In this document: positions 11,604-23,554 of the stretch, piece after piece
How positions within the stretch are numbered: the stretch's first letter is position 1
How the letters are laid out: every line of letters begins with the position of its first letter
Source of the DNA: Begonia masoniana
Lineage: Eukaryota; Streptophyta; Magnoliopsida; Cucurbitales; Begoniaceae
Direction of reading: 5' to 3'
NCBI GenBank assembly: GCA_022432975.1
Contig: CM039511.1
Coordinates: 25,535,153 to 25,599,152 of the forward strand
DNA length: 64,000 bases
Program-made: the position numbers and the translations under genes
Notes under the pieces: model-generated
Told to the model about the DNA's origin: nothing
Seen by the model: only the letters and a program-made list of their open reading frames with translations
Databases searched by the model: none

Positions 11604-13078
11604 AGTACCACCGGGGAAAAGCAAATAAAGTCGCAGATGCCTTGAGCAGGATACCCAATGTGAGTCAGCCTTTGCTTGCAACAATGTCGATGATGTTAAT
11701 GATTGCGACATCCGAAGACTCATCTGATTTCAACTTGTTGGAGGTATTTTAAAACCCAGGCATAGGTGGTACGTGCCTAACGACGAGGGGTTAAAGAAGG
11801 AAATTTTGACTGAGGCGCATTCTTCGGCATACTCAGTGCATCCACGGAGCACGAAAATGTATAGAGACATGAGACAACACTTCTGGTGGCCGAACATGAA
11901 GAGAGAGATTACCAGGTACGTGGAAACCTGTTTGGTTTGCCAACAGGTTAAGGAAGCACACCAAAGGCCGGCCGAAACATTGCAGCTACTGTCGATTTCG
12001 GAGTGGAAATAGAAACAGATATCCATGGATTTCATAATGGGACTCTCGAGAACGATGAAAGGACATAATGACATATGGGTTATTGTGGACCGTTTGACTA
12101 AGTCAGCCCACTTTCTATCAGTGAAGATGACATATTCCATGGATCAGCTTGCCGAGCTGTACATGCAAGAGATTGTTAGATTGCATGGAGTACCCATTTC
12201 GATCATTTCCGATAGAGGTGCCAAATTTACTTCGAAATTCTAGAAGAGCCTATATAAAGCGATAGAAACTCAGCTAAATTTCAGCACAGATTTTCATCCT
12301 CAGACTGACGGACAGACAGAAAGAACAAATTAGATTCTTGAGGATATGCTCAGAGCTTGCGTGCTGGAATTTCAGGGCTCGTGGAGCCGATATTTGCCCT
12401 TGATTGAGTTCTCGTACAAAAATAGCTTCCAGGCTACGATTGACATGGCTCTGTACGAGGCATTGTATGGTCAGAAATGCAGGTCTCCGCTGTATTGGGA
12501 CGAGGTCGGCGAGGCTAGCATAGTTGGCCCAGATATTTTACAACAAACGGCAGAGAAGATTGCTGTTATCAGGCAACGTATAGAGATAGCACAGAGCCAC
12601 CAAAAGAGCTATGTTGACACCACACAGAGGGAATTGGAGTTCAACGAAGGTGATGAGGTATATTTGAAGATTTTTCCGTTCAAGGGTGTGTTGCGATTTG
12701 GAAGAAAGGGCAAGCTAAGCCCTCGGTATGTGGGGCCATTCCCTATTTTGAAGAGAATTGGAAAAATGGCATATCGGTTACAGCTTCCAGCGTCCATGGA
12801 GGGCATTCACGACGTGTTTCATGTGTCCATGCTCAGAAAGTGCGTACGTGATCCGTCTCACGTCGTGGAAGCAAGGGGGATCAAGGTTCAGCCGACGCTA
12901 ACTTATATGGAAAGGTCGGTATGAATTCTGGAGTCCTCTATCAAAGTATTGCACAACAAGGAGATCTCGCTGGTAAAGGTCTTATGGCAGAACCACGATA
13001 TAGAGAAAGCTACTTGGGATAGGCAGCAGGATATGATGTTGAAGTATCGTGAACTGTTTGTATAATCAAATTTTAATT

Positions 13079-13091
13079 AAGGTGGATGAAA
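13079..13091 (+). other. Polypurine tract of element C
   Basis: AAGGTGGATGAAA lies between the pol stop and the 3' LTR, a degenerate form of the AAGGAGGGGTGGA tract in E. Confidence 0.65.
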
Positions 13092-15577
13092 TGTAACACT
13101 CGATTTTACGGGATTTTATTTTTCCAACCTAAAATGACATTTTTGTAAATATGTCCAATTAAGTCCGTTTTGCGAGCGGAAAGTTTTAATAGAGTCCTAG
13201 CAATAAATTAGAATTATCGGTGAAATAAGGAAATTTGGAGAAAACGAATCGAAAATCAAATAACGAATTAGGTAACGAAACAAATAGAAAATAATTGGAG
13301 GGGCAAATAAGTAATTTACAAGTCTAAATTGTAATAAAATTCACATCCCCCCCAATCGTAAATTCACTCTGCAGAAACCCCTTTCTTCCATCCTTAGGCG
13401 ATTTTCATTTCTCCCCTCCGATCCTTCACGGTTCAACGGCGATTTCACTTCCAACGTCCGATTCTTCTCTCGTTTTCTCCTTCAATTGACACTCTAGGTA
13501 GGGTTCTATGATTTTGGAAAGTTTATTCCCGATTTTTAGGGTGTTAAACAATTAGGGTTTCGTTAGTTTAGAAGTTTAACAGTTTAAACTCAATTTTAAT
13601 GACGATGGTTATGAATTACCAAAGGTGAACAACGCTCGTGGAAGGAGCTTGAATTTGCAAGGACGCGAGGTAAGTCTTCGTGACTTACTGTGGCCGATAG
13701 GCCTATGCCATAAGTCCAGTTCATCGTTGAGGATTTAGGAGTTATGTATGTTTTTATGCTTTGGTTGGGTAGTTTAGGATTAGAGTTTTTATAGGTTATG
13801 TTTGCTATGTTTTGATGGTACTCATGCTTTATGTTTACATTATGTCTCTTCTGTACATGCATCACGCTCTTTTAAAATATCATGAAAATGGATTTCTGCA
13901 TGTGTTTAAGAAAAGAAATGAATTAAAGAAATGAATGTACATAATCTGGTCACGACAGGGTAAGGTTCATACATGGCTGTTTACGAATGGAAGCATGTTT
14001 TCCCCCCGGCAAATGGAATGGGCTGTCTAACCGCCAGACGTGCCCTCTCCATCTGGTGAGAGTTAGACCTCGGTGATATTCTGTTCTGTTCTGTAATGAA
14101 ACGATTAAAATATCTGCATGATTTATGAACCGCATATGCACAGCATGCATTTGCATTTACGAAGCTTACTGAGCCTTTAGCTCATAGTTGTCTTTATGGT
14201 GTAAGTAATTTTGATACAGGTGAGGATGAGATTCTTCCACCCGAAGTTTGATCTGGTTGAAGAAGAATGCCCGTGGGAGTGCGTTCGGTAGTCGGTGCAT
14301 GTTTTGACCTGTGGAGATGTAAGTAAGAGTTTTGAGGGTTTTCGGGTTGTTTTGGGCTGATGGTGCACTAAATAGGATAATTGTATAATTGAAACGTTTT
14401 AGGATGTTTGGTATCTGGATAGTAGATAAATTGATGTATTGATATTTTGTTAAACTCAATTTATAAAATGTTTTGCTAAGCCTTTTATTTGGATTTTTTA
14501 TGGAAATTAAATGTATAGAGATGAAGTGTTATTTTGATGTTTTCTGGAAGTTCTCGGTGAATGGTGTGTAGGTACAAGGGAAAGAATATGAAGGCAGCTC
14601 TCTGAACAAAATCCAGGGAGATAGCCGATCGATCGTCAGGAAGGGGCGATCGATCGGGTAATACATGGTTTAGAGTTGGGATTCTATAAGTTTTTGGTGG
14701 TAGTTCAAAGAATGGATGTCGTCCAAAGTAGTTGTCTAAAGTGGCAGGGATTCTTATAAGTTTCGGTTAAGTATTTCTGTAAGAAAGTCATTGTCCAAAG
14801 TCTGTGAACGATAAAGTTCAGATAAGTTTTCTGGCAAAGGGAAACATCGACCAATTTTTATTGGGGTCAACATGCAGAGAGTTTAGAGCCTGTTAAGTTC
14901 GCTAAGTTCTTTTGGTAAAGGTCGAAGTCATCGACCAGTTATAGTGAAGGTTTCGGTCGAAGTCATCGACCAGTTATAGTGAAGGTTTCGGTCGAAGTCA
15001 TCGACCAGTTATAGTGAGGGTTTTGGTCAAAGTCATCGTCTATTTATAGTGGAAGTTTTTGTTGAAGTCATCGACCATTTATAGCAAATTGTACGGTCAA
15101 AAACATCGATCGATATCATTACAGAGGCCACGTCGGCCGAACTATACAGAGGCTACGTCGACCAAATATTAAGTGTTCTAGTATGGACATCGACCGATTA
15201 GAAGGAATGAATTTCAAAGAGACGTCGACCGATTTCTTTACAGAAGCCACGTCGACCCCTACTGTACTATTCGTCCAAACCCGATAGAGAGAATTAGCTA
15301 CCCTACTGTTTAAATTGAAGAAACCCGATTGGAAAAATACTGTTCCTTCGATGAAACCCAAGAGGAAAAACTTAGTTCTCAGCCTGTCTTTATTGTTTTA
15401 GCATTAAAGCCTAAGTTTAAATTTTACTGGGGTTTCCACAATTAGATAGACTTCCGCTGAATGAGTTAATTGATTTTAAATGAGAAGATTAAATGAATTA
15501 AATGGATTAGATGAAAAGTTCAAAATTTTTATGACATTTATAGGCTTAATATTTCGGGTAAATTAAGGGTTGTTACA
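13092..15577 (+). repeat. Element C 3' LTR (2486 bp)
   Basis: It begins TGTAACACTCGATTTTACGG and ends GGGTTGTTACA. It contains the conserved block AAAG/GTGAAC...GCGAG/GTAAGT (13625-13669), the TATGGTGTAA...GGTGAGGATGAG region near 14195-14230, two CGATCGATCG motifs near 14626 and 14650, and a 35-bp tandem array. It is followed directly by element D integrase sequence, so C lies inside D. The 5' LTR of C is outside the window. Confidence 0.85.
14920..15090 (+). repeat. 35-bp tandem repeat in C LTR
   Basis: About five units of GGTCGAAGTCATCGACCAGT followed by TATAGTGAAGGTTTC. The first three are nearly identical and the later ones diverged. Each unit has an internal GTCGAAGTCATCGAC-like dyad. 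Confidence 0.85.
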
Positions 15578-16664
15578 TAGAGTCCTGCTACAAAGTTTAT
15601 ATTTGCCATTACCTGTACCCACTCACCCTTGTGTTGAGGTCAACATGGATTGTATTCTAGGATTACCACGGACCGCTAGAAGCAAGGATTCTATATTGGT
15701 AGTTGTAGACCGATTTTCTAAGATGGCACAGTTCATTGCTTGTGTCAAGACTGATGATTCTATCCAAATAGCTGACTTGTTCTTTAAGGAGACTGTTTGA
15801 ATGCATGGTATACTACATTCTATAGTGTTAGATAGAGACACTAAGTTTTTAAGTGCTTTTTGGACAACATTATGGAAGAAGATAGGAACCCGGCTATGCT
15901 TTAGCACATTCTTCCATGCACAAATTGATGGACAAAGAGAAATGGTTAACAGGACCTTAGGTACCCTTTTAAGGAGCATTATGGGAAATAAATTATCAGA
16001 CTGGGATATACTTTTACCAGGATTAGAATTTGCTTACAACCAGAGTGTCCATTGCACTACACAGCAGACACCCTTCGAGGTCGTATATGGATTTAACCCC
16101 TTCACACTGCTAGACCTTGTGCCCTATCTATTTAGGATTTAGTGAACCCAATAGAAGCCAACAAAGCAGTACAAGTTAAGAAACTACATGAAACAGTGCG
16201 TAAGGCCATCAAGAAGAAAAATGAAGGCTACTCCAGACAAGTAAACAAAGGTCGTAAGGATGTCACATTTAATGAAGGAGATTTAGTTTGGTTACACTTG
16301 CATAAGGAAAGGTTTCTAGCCAAAAGTAGATCCAAGCTACTGTCGAGAGTCAATGGGCCATTTAAGGTGCTAGAAAGAATCAACAACAATGCTTATAAAT
16401 TAGAGTTGCTGGGAGATTATGGAGTATCGGCCACTTTTAATGCCCAAGATCTATACCTATGTAGGCGATGAGGAAGACATCGAGGAGGTTGAATTAAAAG
16501 ATTTAAGGTCTAATTCTCAATCACTTGGGGAGGATGATATGCCGCAGAGGGCCATTACTCGATCCCAAACAAATGCTCAAGCTTTATCTAACCTATTTAC
16601 TAACAAGTCTAGTTCTTTTGCAAATGATAATAATTTTGATGATATTTTTGAAGACTTGGATTGA
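15578..16664 (+). pseudogene. Element D integrase and C-terminal region, different gypsy lineage
   Basis: It starts abruptly at the C insertion site. It encodes integrase catalytic core sequence ([29 protein letters not shown], then LDRDTKFLSAFW and HAQIDGQREMVNRTL), followed by a basic C-terminal domain (EGDLVWLHLHKERF, GPFKVLERINNNAYKLEL, YGVSATFNAQDL) and a tail with AITRSQTNAQAL. This is unlike the Tekay-type integrases elsewhere in the window and has no obvious chromodomain; the lineage is uncertain. Defects: stop at 15798, frameshift near 16135, stop at 16469 with a frame change near 16460. The upstream gag and RT of D lie left of the window. Confidence 0.85.
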
Positions 16665-16745
16665 GAGCTTAGTACAAAAGACATGAAGCAACCCTTGCAT
16701 GTCCTCACTTGGGAATCGTTGTTGGAAGACCAAGAAGAGGGAATT

Positions 16746-17768
16746 TGTCTTCCCTAAAATCATATTGTAACCAAGCACTTTAGTTTTTATGTTTTTAGCA
16801 AACATTAGTCGTTATGTAATTTGATTAATTGCATGCATCATTAGGCATTTGGATTAGATGTATGCTAGGTTAGATGATGGTTTGGAGTTGGTTCAATTCA
16901 AATTTGCATGACTTGTATGCAAGGACAACGTGACCAAAGAGAACCGCCCACTTGAGCACCAAAATGGGGTGGGGACCATTACACCTTTTGGCCAATCAAC
17001 TTGCTGCCAAATGAAGATGCTATGTTGGAGTTTCCCATCTTGAAGAGTGCCTTGGATCGATGACATGACAACTCTTAGCCATTGGATCAAATTGCACACA
17101 TTCATTCGGCCATCCAAGTGAAGTTTGAAGCCAACATTTGGCCAAAGCCTCCAACGGCTCTTTTGGAGCCTCTTTTTCAAGAAAACCCTCCAGCCATCCT
17201 TAGGTCTATATAAGCATGGTTATTGGTGTTTGTAAGGGGTTGTTGATGAATGAAATACTTGTTGTTTGCTTAAGGAAAATCGAGAATGTTTGAAAGTCGA
17301 AGATAAGCCTCGGTGTGCTTCACCGGAGAGAAGTTACACCTCCATTACCTCCAAGCACAAGGTTGCTCGAAGGTTCTTATTTTCCATCATTCTCTCCACT
17401 CTTTAAAGATTTAGAAACAAGAAGAGGGTAGTCAACCGTTTTCCAAAGGTCATCTTTTCTTTCCTTAGAAAGAAAAGCAAGTCGAGAGCACCAAAATATT
17501 GTTCATCGGCCAACCTCAGGTTTCCTTTCATAACTTCACTTCCACAACATGTTTTGATCTGAAAATTTTAAGTGTTTCATTTCACTCATAAGATAAGCTG
17601 CACCTAAAATTTTAAGTGATTTGAACTTCATTTGCCTATAGAGTTTTTGGCTTGTTTTAAGGCAACCTCGGCTTTGCCGAGCACCTAGAGTACTAATCTT
17701 TTTTGTGGGTTGAAACACGGCTTTTGTAGGCCTTTGGTGTGTCACAAACTATCCATTTTTGTATCACA
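16746..17768 (+). repeat. LTR of D-family element (start approximate)
   Basis: A purine-rich tract (GACCAAGAAGAGGGAATT) ends just before TGTCTTCC at 16746, and the region ends GTATCACA at 17768, four bases before a PBS-like sequence. It contains a TATA box at 17207. There is no second copy in the window to fix the start; 16766 (TGTAACC) is an alternative. The 81 bp between the D stop and this start looks non-coding. Confidence 0.55.
17207..17214 (+). promoter_or_regulatory. TATA box in D LTR
   Basis: TATATAAG about 460 bp into the LTR, followed by a plausible leader of about 550 bp before the PBS. Confidence 0.5.
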
Positions 17769-17772
17769 TCTT

Positions 17773-17785
17773 TGATATTAGAGTC
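17773..17785 (+). other. Degenerate PBS after D LTR
   Basis: TGATATTAGAGTC matches the initiator tRNA-Met complement TGGTATCAGAGCC except for three transitions (G to A, C to T, C to T), the type expected from cytosine deamination. Confidence 0.6.
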
Positions 17786-17833
17786 ATCTCTACTGTTTTC
17801 CCTTTGATATTTGGTGATTTCTTTTCTCCAAAA

Positions 17834-18314
17834 TGATAACAAGAGGTGGAGAAAAGGCTGCACAAGAATGGGAGACAACTCAACCTAACAACTAATCAGT
17901 CAAACATCCTTTATTGAGAAATAAAGAACCGAGTTTACCAACCTCAATAGATGAAGTCCGTGATATGTTTGCTAGGATGCAATGGAGTCGAATTTCTTGA
18001 TTGGGTAGTAAAGGTAGACAAGGTGTTTGAGTGCTACAACTACTCAGAGAGGGCAAAAATAAAGTTGGTAACACTTGAACTTTTGGGCTACGTAAGGTTA
18101 TGGTAGTAGAATGTTAAGGCTCAAAGGAGACGTGATGAATAAGTTCGAACTTGGAGGATGATGAAAACTTTGATGAAAAATAGATTTGTTCCCACGTATT
18201 ATAAGCAAGAGTTATGTTTGCAAATTCAAAGTTTTAGACAAGGGACACTCTCAGTTGAAGAGTATCTAACTGCGTTTGAAACTTTGAGAATGAGGTGTAG
18301 TTTGTAAGAACTTG
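17834..18314 (+). pseudogene. gag start of a second D-family copy, broken by element G
   Basis: An ATG at 17834 opens MITRGGEKAAQEWE. Later sequence in shifting frames gives FLDWVVKVDKVFE, KIKLVTLELLGYVRLW, RRRDE, MMKTLMKNRFVPTYYKQELCL and GTLSVEEYLTAFETLRMRC, typical of a retrotransposon capsid region. Stops and frameshifts interrupt it. The sequence ends at ACTTG (18310-18314), where the element G LTR begins. Because it follows an LTR and PBS, it belongs to an element whose 5' LTR is 16746-17768. Confidence 0.7.
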
Positions 18315-19932
18315 TGTCAGGGCCCGATTCCTCTCCAAACCGGATCACGACGAATCAGGATTCCCAAGCTGGGAAATTCAAACCAACGACAATGACGACG
18401 ACGACGACCTAGTCAACTGACAGATGTTCCCTAAGTGGGAACCTTCACACACAATCCTACCTAGCATCCTGAATTAGGATATCATCATCAATTCCATCTA
18501 ACCAAAAGATATATATTTCATAAATTGAAATATCCATATCATTATTCTCATCAATCTTTACATCAGAATACTCACGCGGAAGCTAAATAAAATAAATACA
18601 TAAGTCAATCACGACATGTGACTTTACAATCCAAAAGTCCTATGCCTCTTTGTACACTGTACTTTGCCTTGGTTTCTCCGTACGGGTGAACGTCCGCGCT
18701 ATCTGAAAAATATGAATATCTACAAAATGAGCTATTGGCCAAGCAAATAAATCTAACGACTAAAATAATTAGCCCAAACTTTATCCACATTATTCAGGCC
18801 CATACGTCATTCTCCACCTAATCATGATTATTTTAAAATCATCTTAAATCAAATATGTTTTTGATTTAAAATCCATGCTATTTATATAAAAATACATGTA
18901 GGTTTGTAATTCGAACCGTTTAAAATCTATCAACCACGTTTTAAAATTGTTTTTAGCAAATAGATAAATCCAATGCATTTAAATAAACATGCATGATTCA
19001 AAACCATCCAACCACAGTTTAAAAACCATTCTCAACAATTAAATAAATCTGATGTAATTAAATTAATGATGCAGGATTTAAAACCATTTTCCTTCTATCA
19101 CATTTCCAAAACAGTAGTTTTTAACATTCAAATTGATACATCAAAAATGCAATCCACTCTAATTGACTCATATGACTATCACACACCGACATGTTCTTGG
19201 GCTTTCACCGGTAGGGTTGTAGGATCCACACATTGCTTCCTCGCGAGGTTTAGGGACTTTCAATCCAAGGAGACATACAGTTAATCTCCCAGTATTTTCA
19301 TAGTCATACTATCACACACGAAGAGACGAGACCAGCTCAGTGGATTTTTATGTTATCACCGCTTTCCTTCTCCCTCCTTCTTAATTGCATGCTTAAAACA
19401 ATCAATTATAAAGCAATACTATGTATGTACAAAACACGCAACCACCCCTGAAATTTGTATATAAAATTCAATGAGTTCAAATCAATGCAATTGATAATTG
19501 AAAATAAATTATGCTCAATTAAATAAAAAATTATCGTTCAACTCGTTACCGTTCTATATTTCAATAAATATTTGAAATAAACCATCCAATATAAATCAAA
19601 TTTAAACGTCATTCAAGAAAACCAAAAATAAGTGATTTTCACAATTTCTTATTCGTTTTTCATAAAAACGATATCAGTTCCTCACTTCAACATTCAATCA
19701 AATCTCTATTCAATTGACCCAAAAATCTCAATCTATCCAGATCCAAACGGAATTGAAATCTATCTCTACCTATCAAGGCAATAAAGTCTAAACTAGCTTT
19801 TCTAATCATTAGAGATATTTACCGTATGTTGGTTTCATCTCTTTTCCAGAAATCTCCACCGACCCCAATGATTTCTATGCCAAAATGCTCCTCTCAACGC
19901 GCTGATCACTTTACTCTAAAGGATGGATTGAC
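18315..19932 (-). repeat. Element G 3' LTR, U5-side segment
   Basis: The first ~370 bp match the 56280-56650 copy. The rest is AT-rich and non-coding, with ATTTAAAT-type runs. It ends at TTGAC, one copy of the imperfect target duplication (TTGAC/ATGAC) of the solo LTR that follows. Confidence 0.7.
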
Positions 19933-20167
19933 TGTAACATCCCTAAAACTGTACCCATTTTTTCGTACATATTATTTTTTTTGTTTTTTATCTTTATATC
20001 CTAATATGAACTCTAGGCGGAATTTAAATCGGAATTGAAATCGTTAGCGTTGTTTGTAAACCGTTTGAAACCAACTTAAAACAATTAAGATAAAACTATT
20101 TAAAATAATTAAAACTATTAAATAAAACTATAATTTTAAAAAAATTTACAAGTAAAACAAAAGGGAG

Positions 20168-20187
20168 GGCAGAATTGACATTCTGCC
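20168..20187. other. 8-bp stem-loop
   Basis: GGCAGAAT, loop TGAC, ATTCTGCC. It resembles the CAGAAT/ATTCTG core of the stem-loop at 4821-4851. Confidence 0.7.
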
Positions 20188-20394
20188 GAAAAAGGAAGCA
20201 GCGACCGATCGCTGCATCAGCGATCGGTCTCAGCGATTGATCGCTGCACATTGCAGCGATCAGTCGCTGTATTGAGACCAGGAGGGGCGATCAGTCGCCC
20301 CTCATCTCGGCGCCCGGTCGCCAACCAAGAAAAAGGGAGGGGCAATCAGTCGCCCCTCACACTGGCGCCCCGTCGCCTTCATTTTACAATACAA

Positions 20395-20422
20395 TTTGCT
20401 CTCTGGAATTCCAGAGAGCAAA
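20395..20422. other. 28-bp perfect palindrome
   Basis: The sequence reads identically on both strands, centred on GGAATTCC with arms TTTGCTCTCT and complement. A second, looped version lies 11 bp to the right. Confidence 0.9.
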
Positions 20423-20433
20423 CACTTCAATAC

Positions 20434-20461
20434 GCTCTCTGGAATTCCGATTCCAGAGAGC
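20434..20461. other. 12-bp stem-loop paired with the neighbouring palindrome
   Basis: GCTCTCTGGAAT (20434-20445), loop TCCG, ATTCCAGAGAGC (20450-20461). The arms share the GCTCTCTGGAAT half of the palindrome at 20395-20422. Confidence 0.9.
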
Positions 20462-22537
20462 AAAACTTCCTATATTTTTACACCATTTCCTCATCCCCTT
20501 TTTTACCACTTCTATACATTCTTCATCAATAAACACATAGACCTTGTAGCTTAAACTCAACCAATTTGCAGCGGACTTTGCGAAATCCAACTGCGTGGAT
20601 AGCTCTAAAAATCGAGCATATCCATATCGAACCTAAAAAACATTTCAAACGATTTCCATAGCGTGCAATTAAAAGCTTCAATAAAACATTTTACAAATTC
20701 GGTTTATAAAACATGGAAAACATCAGTCTATCACCTAACCAGAACCAAGCATCTTAATATGTTCTATCTGTGCAAATATACCCAGAATAAGCAAATACCC
20801 TCAAAATGCGCATGTACATCCCAACGGGTCGGTTAAGCATCGACTGCGCAACACACCACCGCAACCATCTTTCGCCAACTGCCTCACACATCAGGAGGAG
20901 GAACGTCGTCCTCACCTGGCTCGATGTCACCTAAAATGTCACCTACACCATACAGACACACTATGAGCTAAAGGCTCAGTAAATTCTACGTAAATGCAGA
21001 TGCGTGCAGTGCATATGGAGTTCAGAAATCATGCATAACATACAGAGCGTCGCAGACAGTATATCACCGAGATCTCATCCCCCTAACCGAAGGGGGCCCA
21101 TCCAGCGGTCGGACTACCCCATGTAGTTAGAGGAGGGGGGTACACGCTTACAACACGTACAGTCGTGCCTGAGCCCCACCTCGCGTGACCAGATAACATA
21201 TTACGTTCATTAATTACATTACATGAGATGTGGTATCGGCCAGACCCTTAATCGGCCAGCACGATAGATCGATAGCCCCCAATCTCTGGGCCACACAGGT
21301 TTTATGAAAACATCGTGCGGAAATTCATTTTCATGCTTAGTTAAAATACGTGATGCATGAACAGTTCAATATAAATGTAAACAAACAAACATGCGTACCA
21401 TCAAGACTGTAAAGGAAATAACCTACAAAACGTTTAAACCTAGCTACCCAACCAAAGCGACTTAAAATGAGCAATCCACTAAGATCCTCGACGCGACATC
21501 GAAGTACGGTGTAGGCCAATCGGCCAGAGTAAGTCACGAGAAATTACCTTGAGCGCGCTGAACTTCGAGCTCTATCCACGAGAGTCGTTCACCTAAAGCA
21601 ATTTAGAATGATCAACGTTAAAACGAGTTTAAGCTTCTAAACGTCGAAATTGACAAAACCTGAACTAAAGAAATTTCCTAAAGCTTTAATCCGATTTATT
21701 GAGCTATTTCATCGAGCAATACACGCTCGGCAACTCAATTCCCAATTTACGAGTTTTTCACTAAATCTCGAAATTTCTCGAATTTTAACATTTTCCAGAA
21801 ATTAATCTAGTTTCGTCCAATAACGTCCAATACGTTCTATACGTTCATAAACTACGATAACCTATTGATTTTTAAACCCGAAATTGAATTTTTAACCTAA
21901 ACCCTAACGAAACCCTAACGTTAAATCGGGCTGAAAATTGAAAACTAACGCTCTATAATCATAGATTCATACCTAGGGTAGCGAGAGAAGGAGAAAACGC
22001 GAAGAAAACGAGACGATCGGAGGACGAATCAGAGGTCAGAATGTTGAGAATTGCCAACGGCCGAGGGAGAAATCGCCTCTGGCGTTTTCGTGAAAACAGA
22101 GAAGAAGAAGAAGTGAGGGAGAAGAAGAAAAACCTTGATTTAATATAATTTGGTTTGACAAATTACCAAAATGCCCTTAGCTCTTATTTCTATTTTGTTT
22201 CGTCCTTTGTTTCGTTAATTTTCTAACGATTCGACTTCTCCAAATTTTCTTATTTCACCAATAAGTCCAACTTATTATTTGGGATTTATTAAACTGTCTG
22301 TTCGCAATTCGGACCTTGTTTACTATTTTTACTAAAACGTCCTTTATTTTACGAGAAACTTAATTACTCGAAGTATAGCGTTAATACTCCGAAAATTCTC
22401 GTAAATTCCTTAAAATTTCCATTAATCGTTAGGATTTTAATGACGCTTTCTTTTTGCAAAACGGACTTGATTTGTCATATTTACGAAAATGCCATCATAT
22501 AATATAATATTAATATCCCGTAAAGCCGGGTATTACA

Positions 22538-22799
22538 ATGACGATTCACACGTCTACCCCTCCTTTGTCACTCTATTCCCTCACAGTTCCTCGTTGGTTT
22601 TTTTTCTCCTCTCTCTCTCTCTCTCTGTCTCTCCCTCTGTCTCTCTCTGTCTCTCTCTCTCTCTCTGTCTCTCTGTCTCTCTCCCTCCCTCTCCCTCCCT
22701 CCCTTATAAGCTTTTCTTTTGTTTTGTTTCCACGAAAAGCCACATAACCCCTTAGGAATAGAGGTTTTAATGGTTAATTACTATTAAACCATTCTTATG
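22538..22799 (-). repeat. Element G 3' LTR, middle segment
   Basis: A short non-coding segment between the solo LTR (TSD copy ATGAC at 22538) and the hAT terminus at 22800. It is mostly a CT microsatellite. Its assignment to G rests on position alone. Confidence 0.5.
22606..22705 (+). repeat. (CT)n / CTCTGT low-complexity tract
   Basis: About 100 bp of CTCTCTCTGTCTCTCC-type sequence. Ser/Leu-rich frames over it are not genes. Confidence 0.95.
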
Positions 22800-22811
22800 T
22801 AGGGGTGGGCA

Positions 22812-23554
22812 CAGGCCGGTTCGGTCCGGTCCCGAGCCCGGACCGAATCGGCCCAATCAGTTTTGGAATTTTCATCCCAGAACCTGGACCGGTCCGGTCT
22901 GGGATCGGGACCGAACCTGGACCGCACGTGAAATTTCGGTCTGGTCCAGGTTCGGTTCCGGTTCCGGACTGGCGCCATTTTCATTTTTTTTAACTGAAAT
23001 TTCCAATTTTATCAACTAAAATTTCCAATTTTCTGATAAGCAATAACAAAAGTTGAACTAACCGATTAAAGGTGATTAACAAACTGTTATTTTAGAAATG
23101 ATACAAATTACAATCAAAACAATTATTAAAAACCAATAACAGATTTACCTTTCCTCCAGCAATTAGCATAACTTAGAACAATTTCACAATTTTGAAGCAA
23201 TTAGCGTAACTTAGAATAATTTTACAATTTCAAGCAATTAGCATAACCAAATAAAAGTGATTAATCATGCTGATAATTTTAGAAATGACACAATTGAAAA
23301 CAGCTGAATCATAACCATAAAGAATGTGCTACAACAAGATAATTGACATGCAATGAAAGCCTATAATACACAAATAGCACAAAAACATCATCACTTGGCA
23401 GAAAACAACAAAAGAAATTTAAATTGCTGCTCAAAATACCAAAGACAATATTCAAATGTATCCAAGTACTTCAAAATTTAAAAGTACAAGCTAAATAATA
23501 AATCCAAGTACATAGTCAAATTCATCAGAGTAACCAAGCAATCAATCATCGATG
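22812..23554 (-). other. hAT 3' non-coding region
   Basis: Subterminal GGTCCGGT/GGACCG repeats to about 22940, then AT-rich sequence with GCAATTAGCATAAC-type short repeats near 23158-23240. No coding sequence is seen before the transposase stop at 23555. Confidence 0.65.

Larger units (their letters stand above)
9581..13065 (+). pseudogene. Element C pol: protease, RT, RNase H, integrase, chromodomain remnant
   Basis: Domains in order: aspartic protease with DTGATHSF (about 9640-9665); reverse transcriptase with VDYRKLNKL, the motif A aspartate in IDLRSGYYQ, and FIDDILIY (about 10645); RNase H (YCDVSGG and DHKSLRYLF); integrase with HSSAYSVHP...CLVCQQVK zinc finger, MDFIMG, SDRG and HPQTDGQTE; then an RFGRKGKLSPRYVGPF Tekay-type C-terminus and a chromodomain-like tail ending at 13065. 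Defects: a one-base frameshift near 10272, stop at 10669, a deletion near 10760, the 271-bp insertion at 11333-11603 in RNase H, a deletion near 11750, and stops near 12010, 12241, 12331 and 12922. Clearly inactive. Confidence 0.9.
19933..22537 (-). repeat. Solo LTR (2605 bp, minus) in G 3' LTR
   Basis: On the minus strand it begins TGTAATACCCGGCTTTACGG at 22537 and ends GGGATGTTACA at 19933. Flanks TTGAC and ATGAC form an imperfect 5-bp TSD. It is related to LTR B, LTR I and the C LTR through shared blocks, including the mini-exon-like block (21592-21548, donor GTAATT) and TATGGTGTAGGTGAC near 20960. It is also related to the A LTR, sharing the reverse complement of GGATATGCTCGATTTTTAGA near 20620. 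It has an unusual hairpin-rich stretch at 20168-20461 and no coding content. Confidence 0.8.

Noticed and set aside
22489..22755. Ser/Leu-rich open frames
   Set aside because: Translation of the CT microsatellite.
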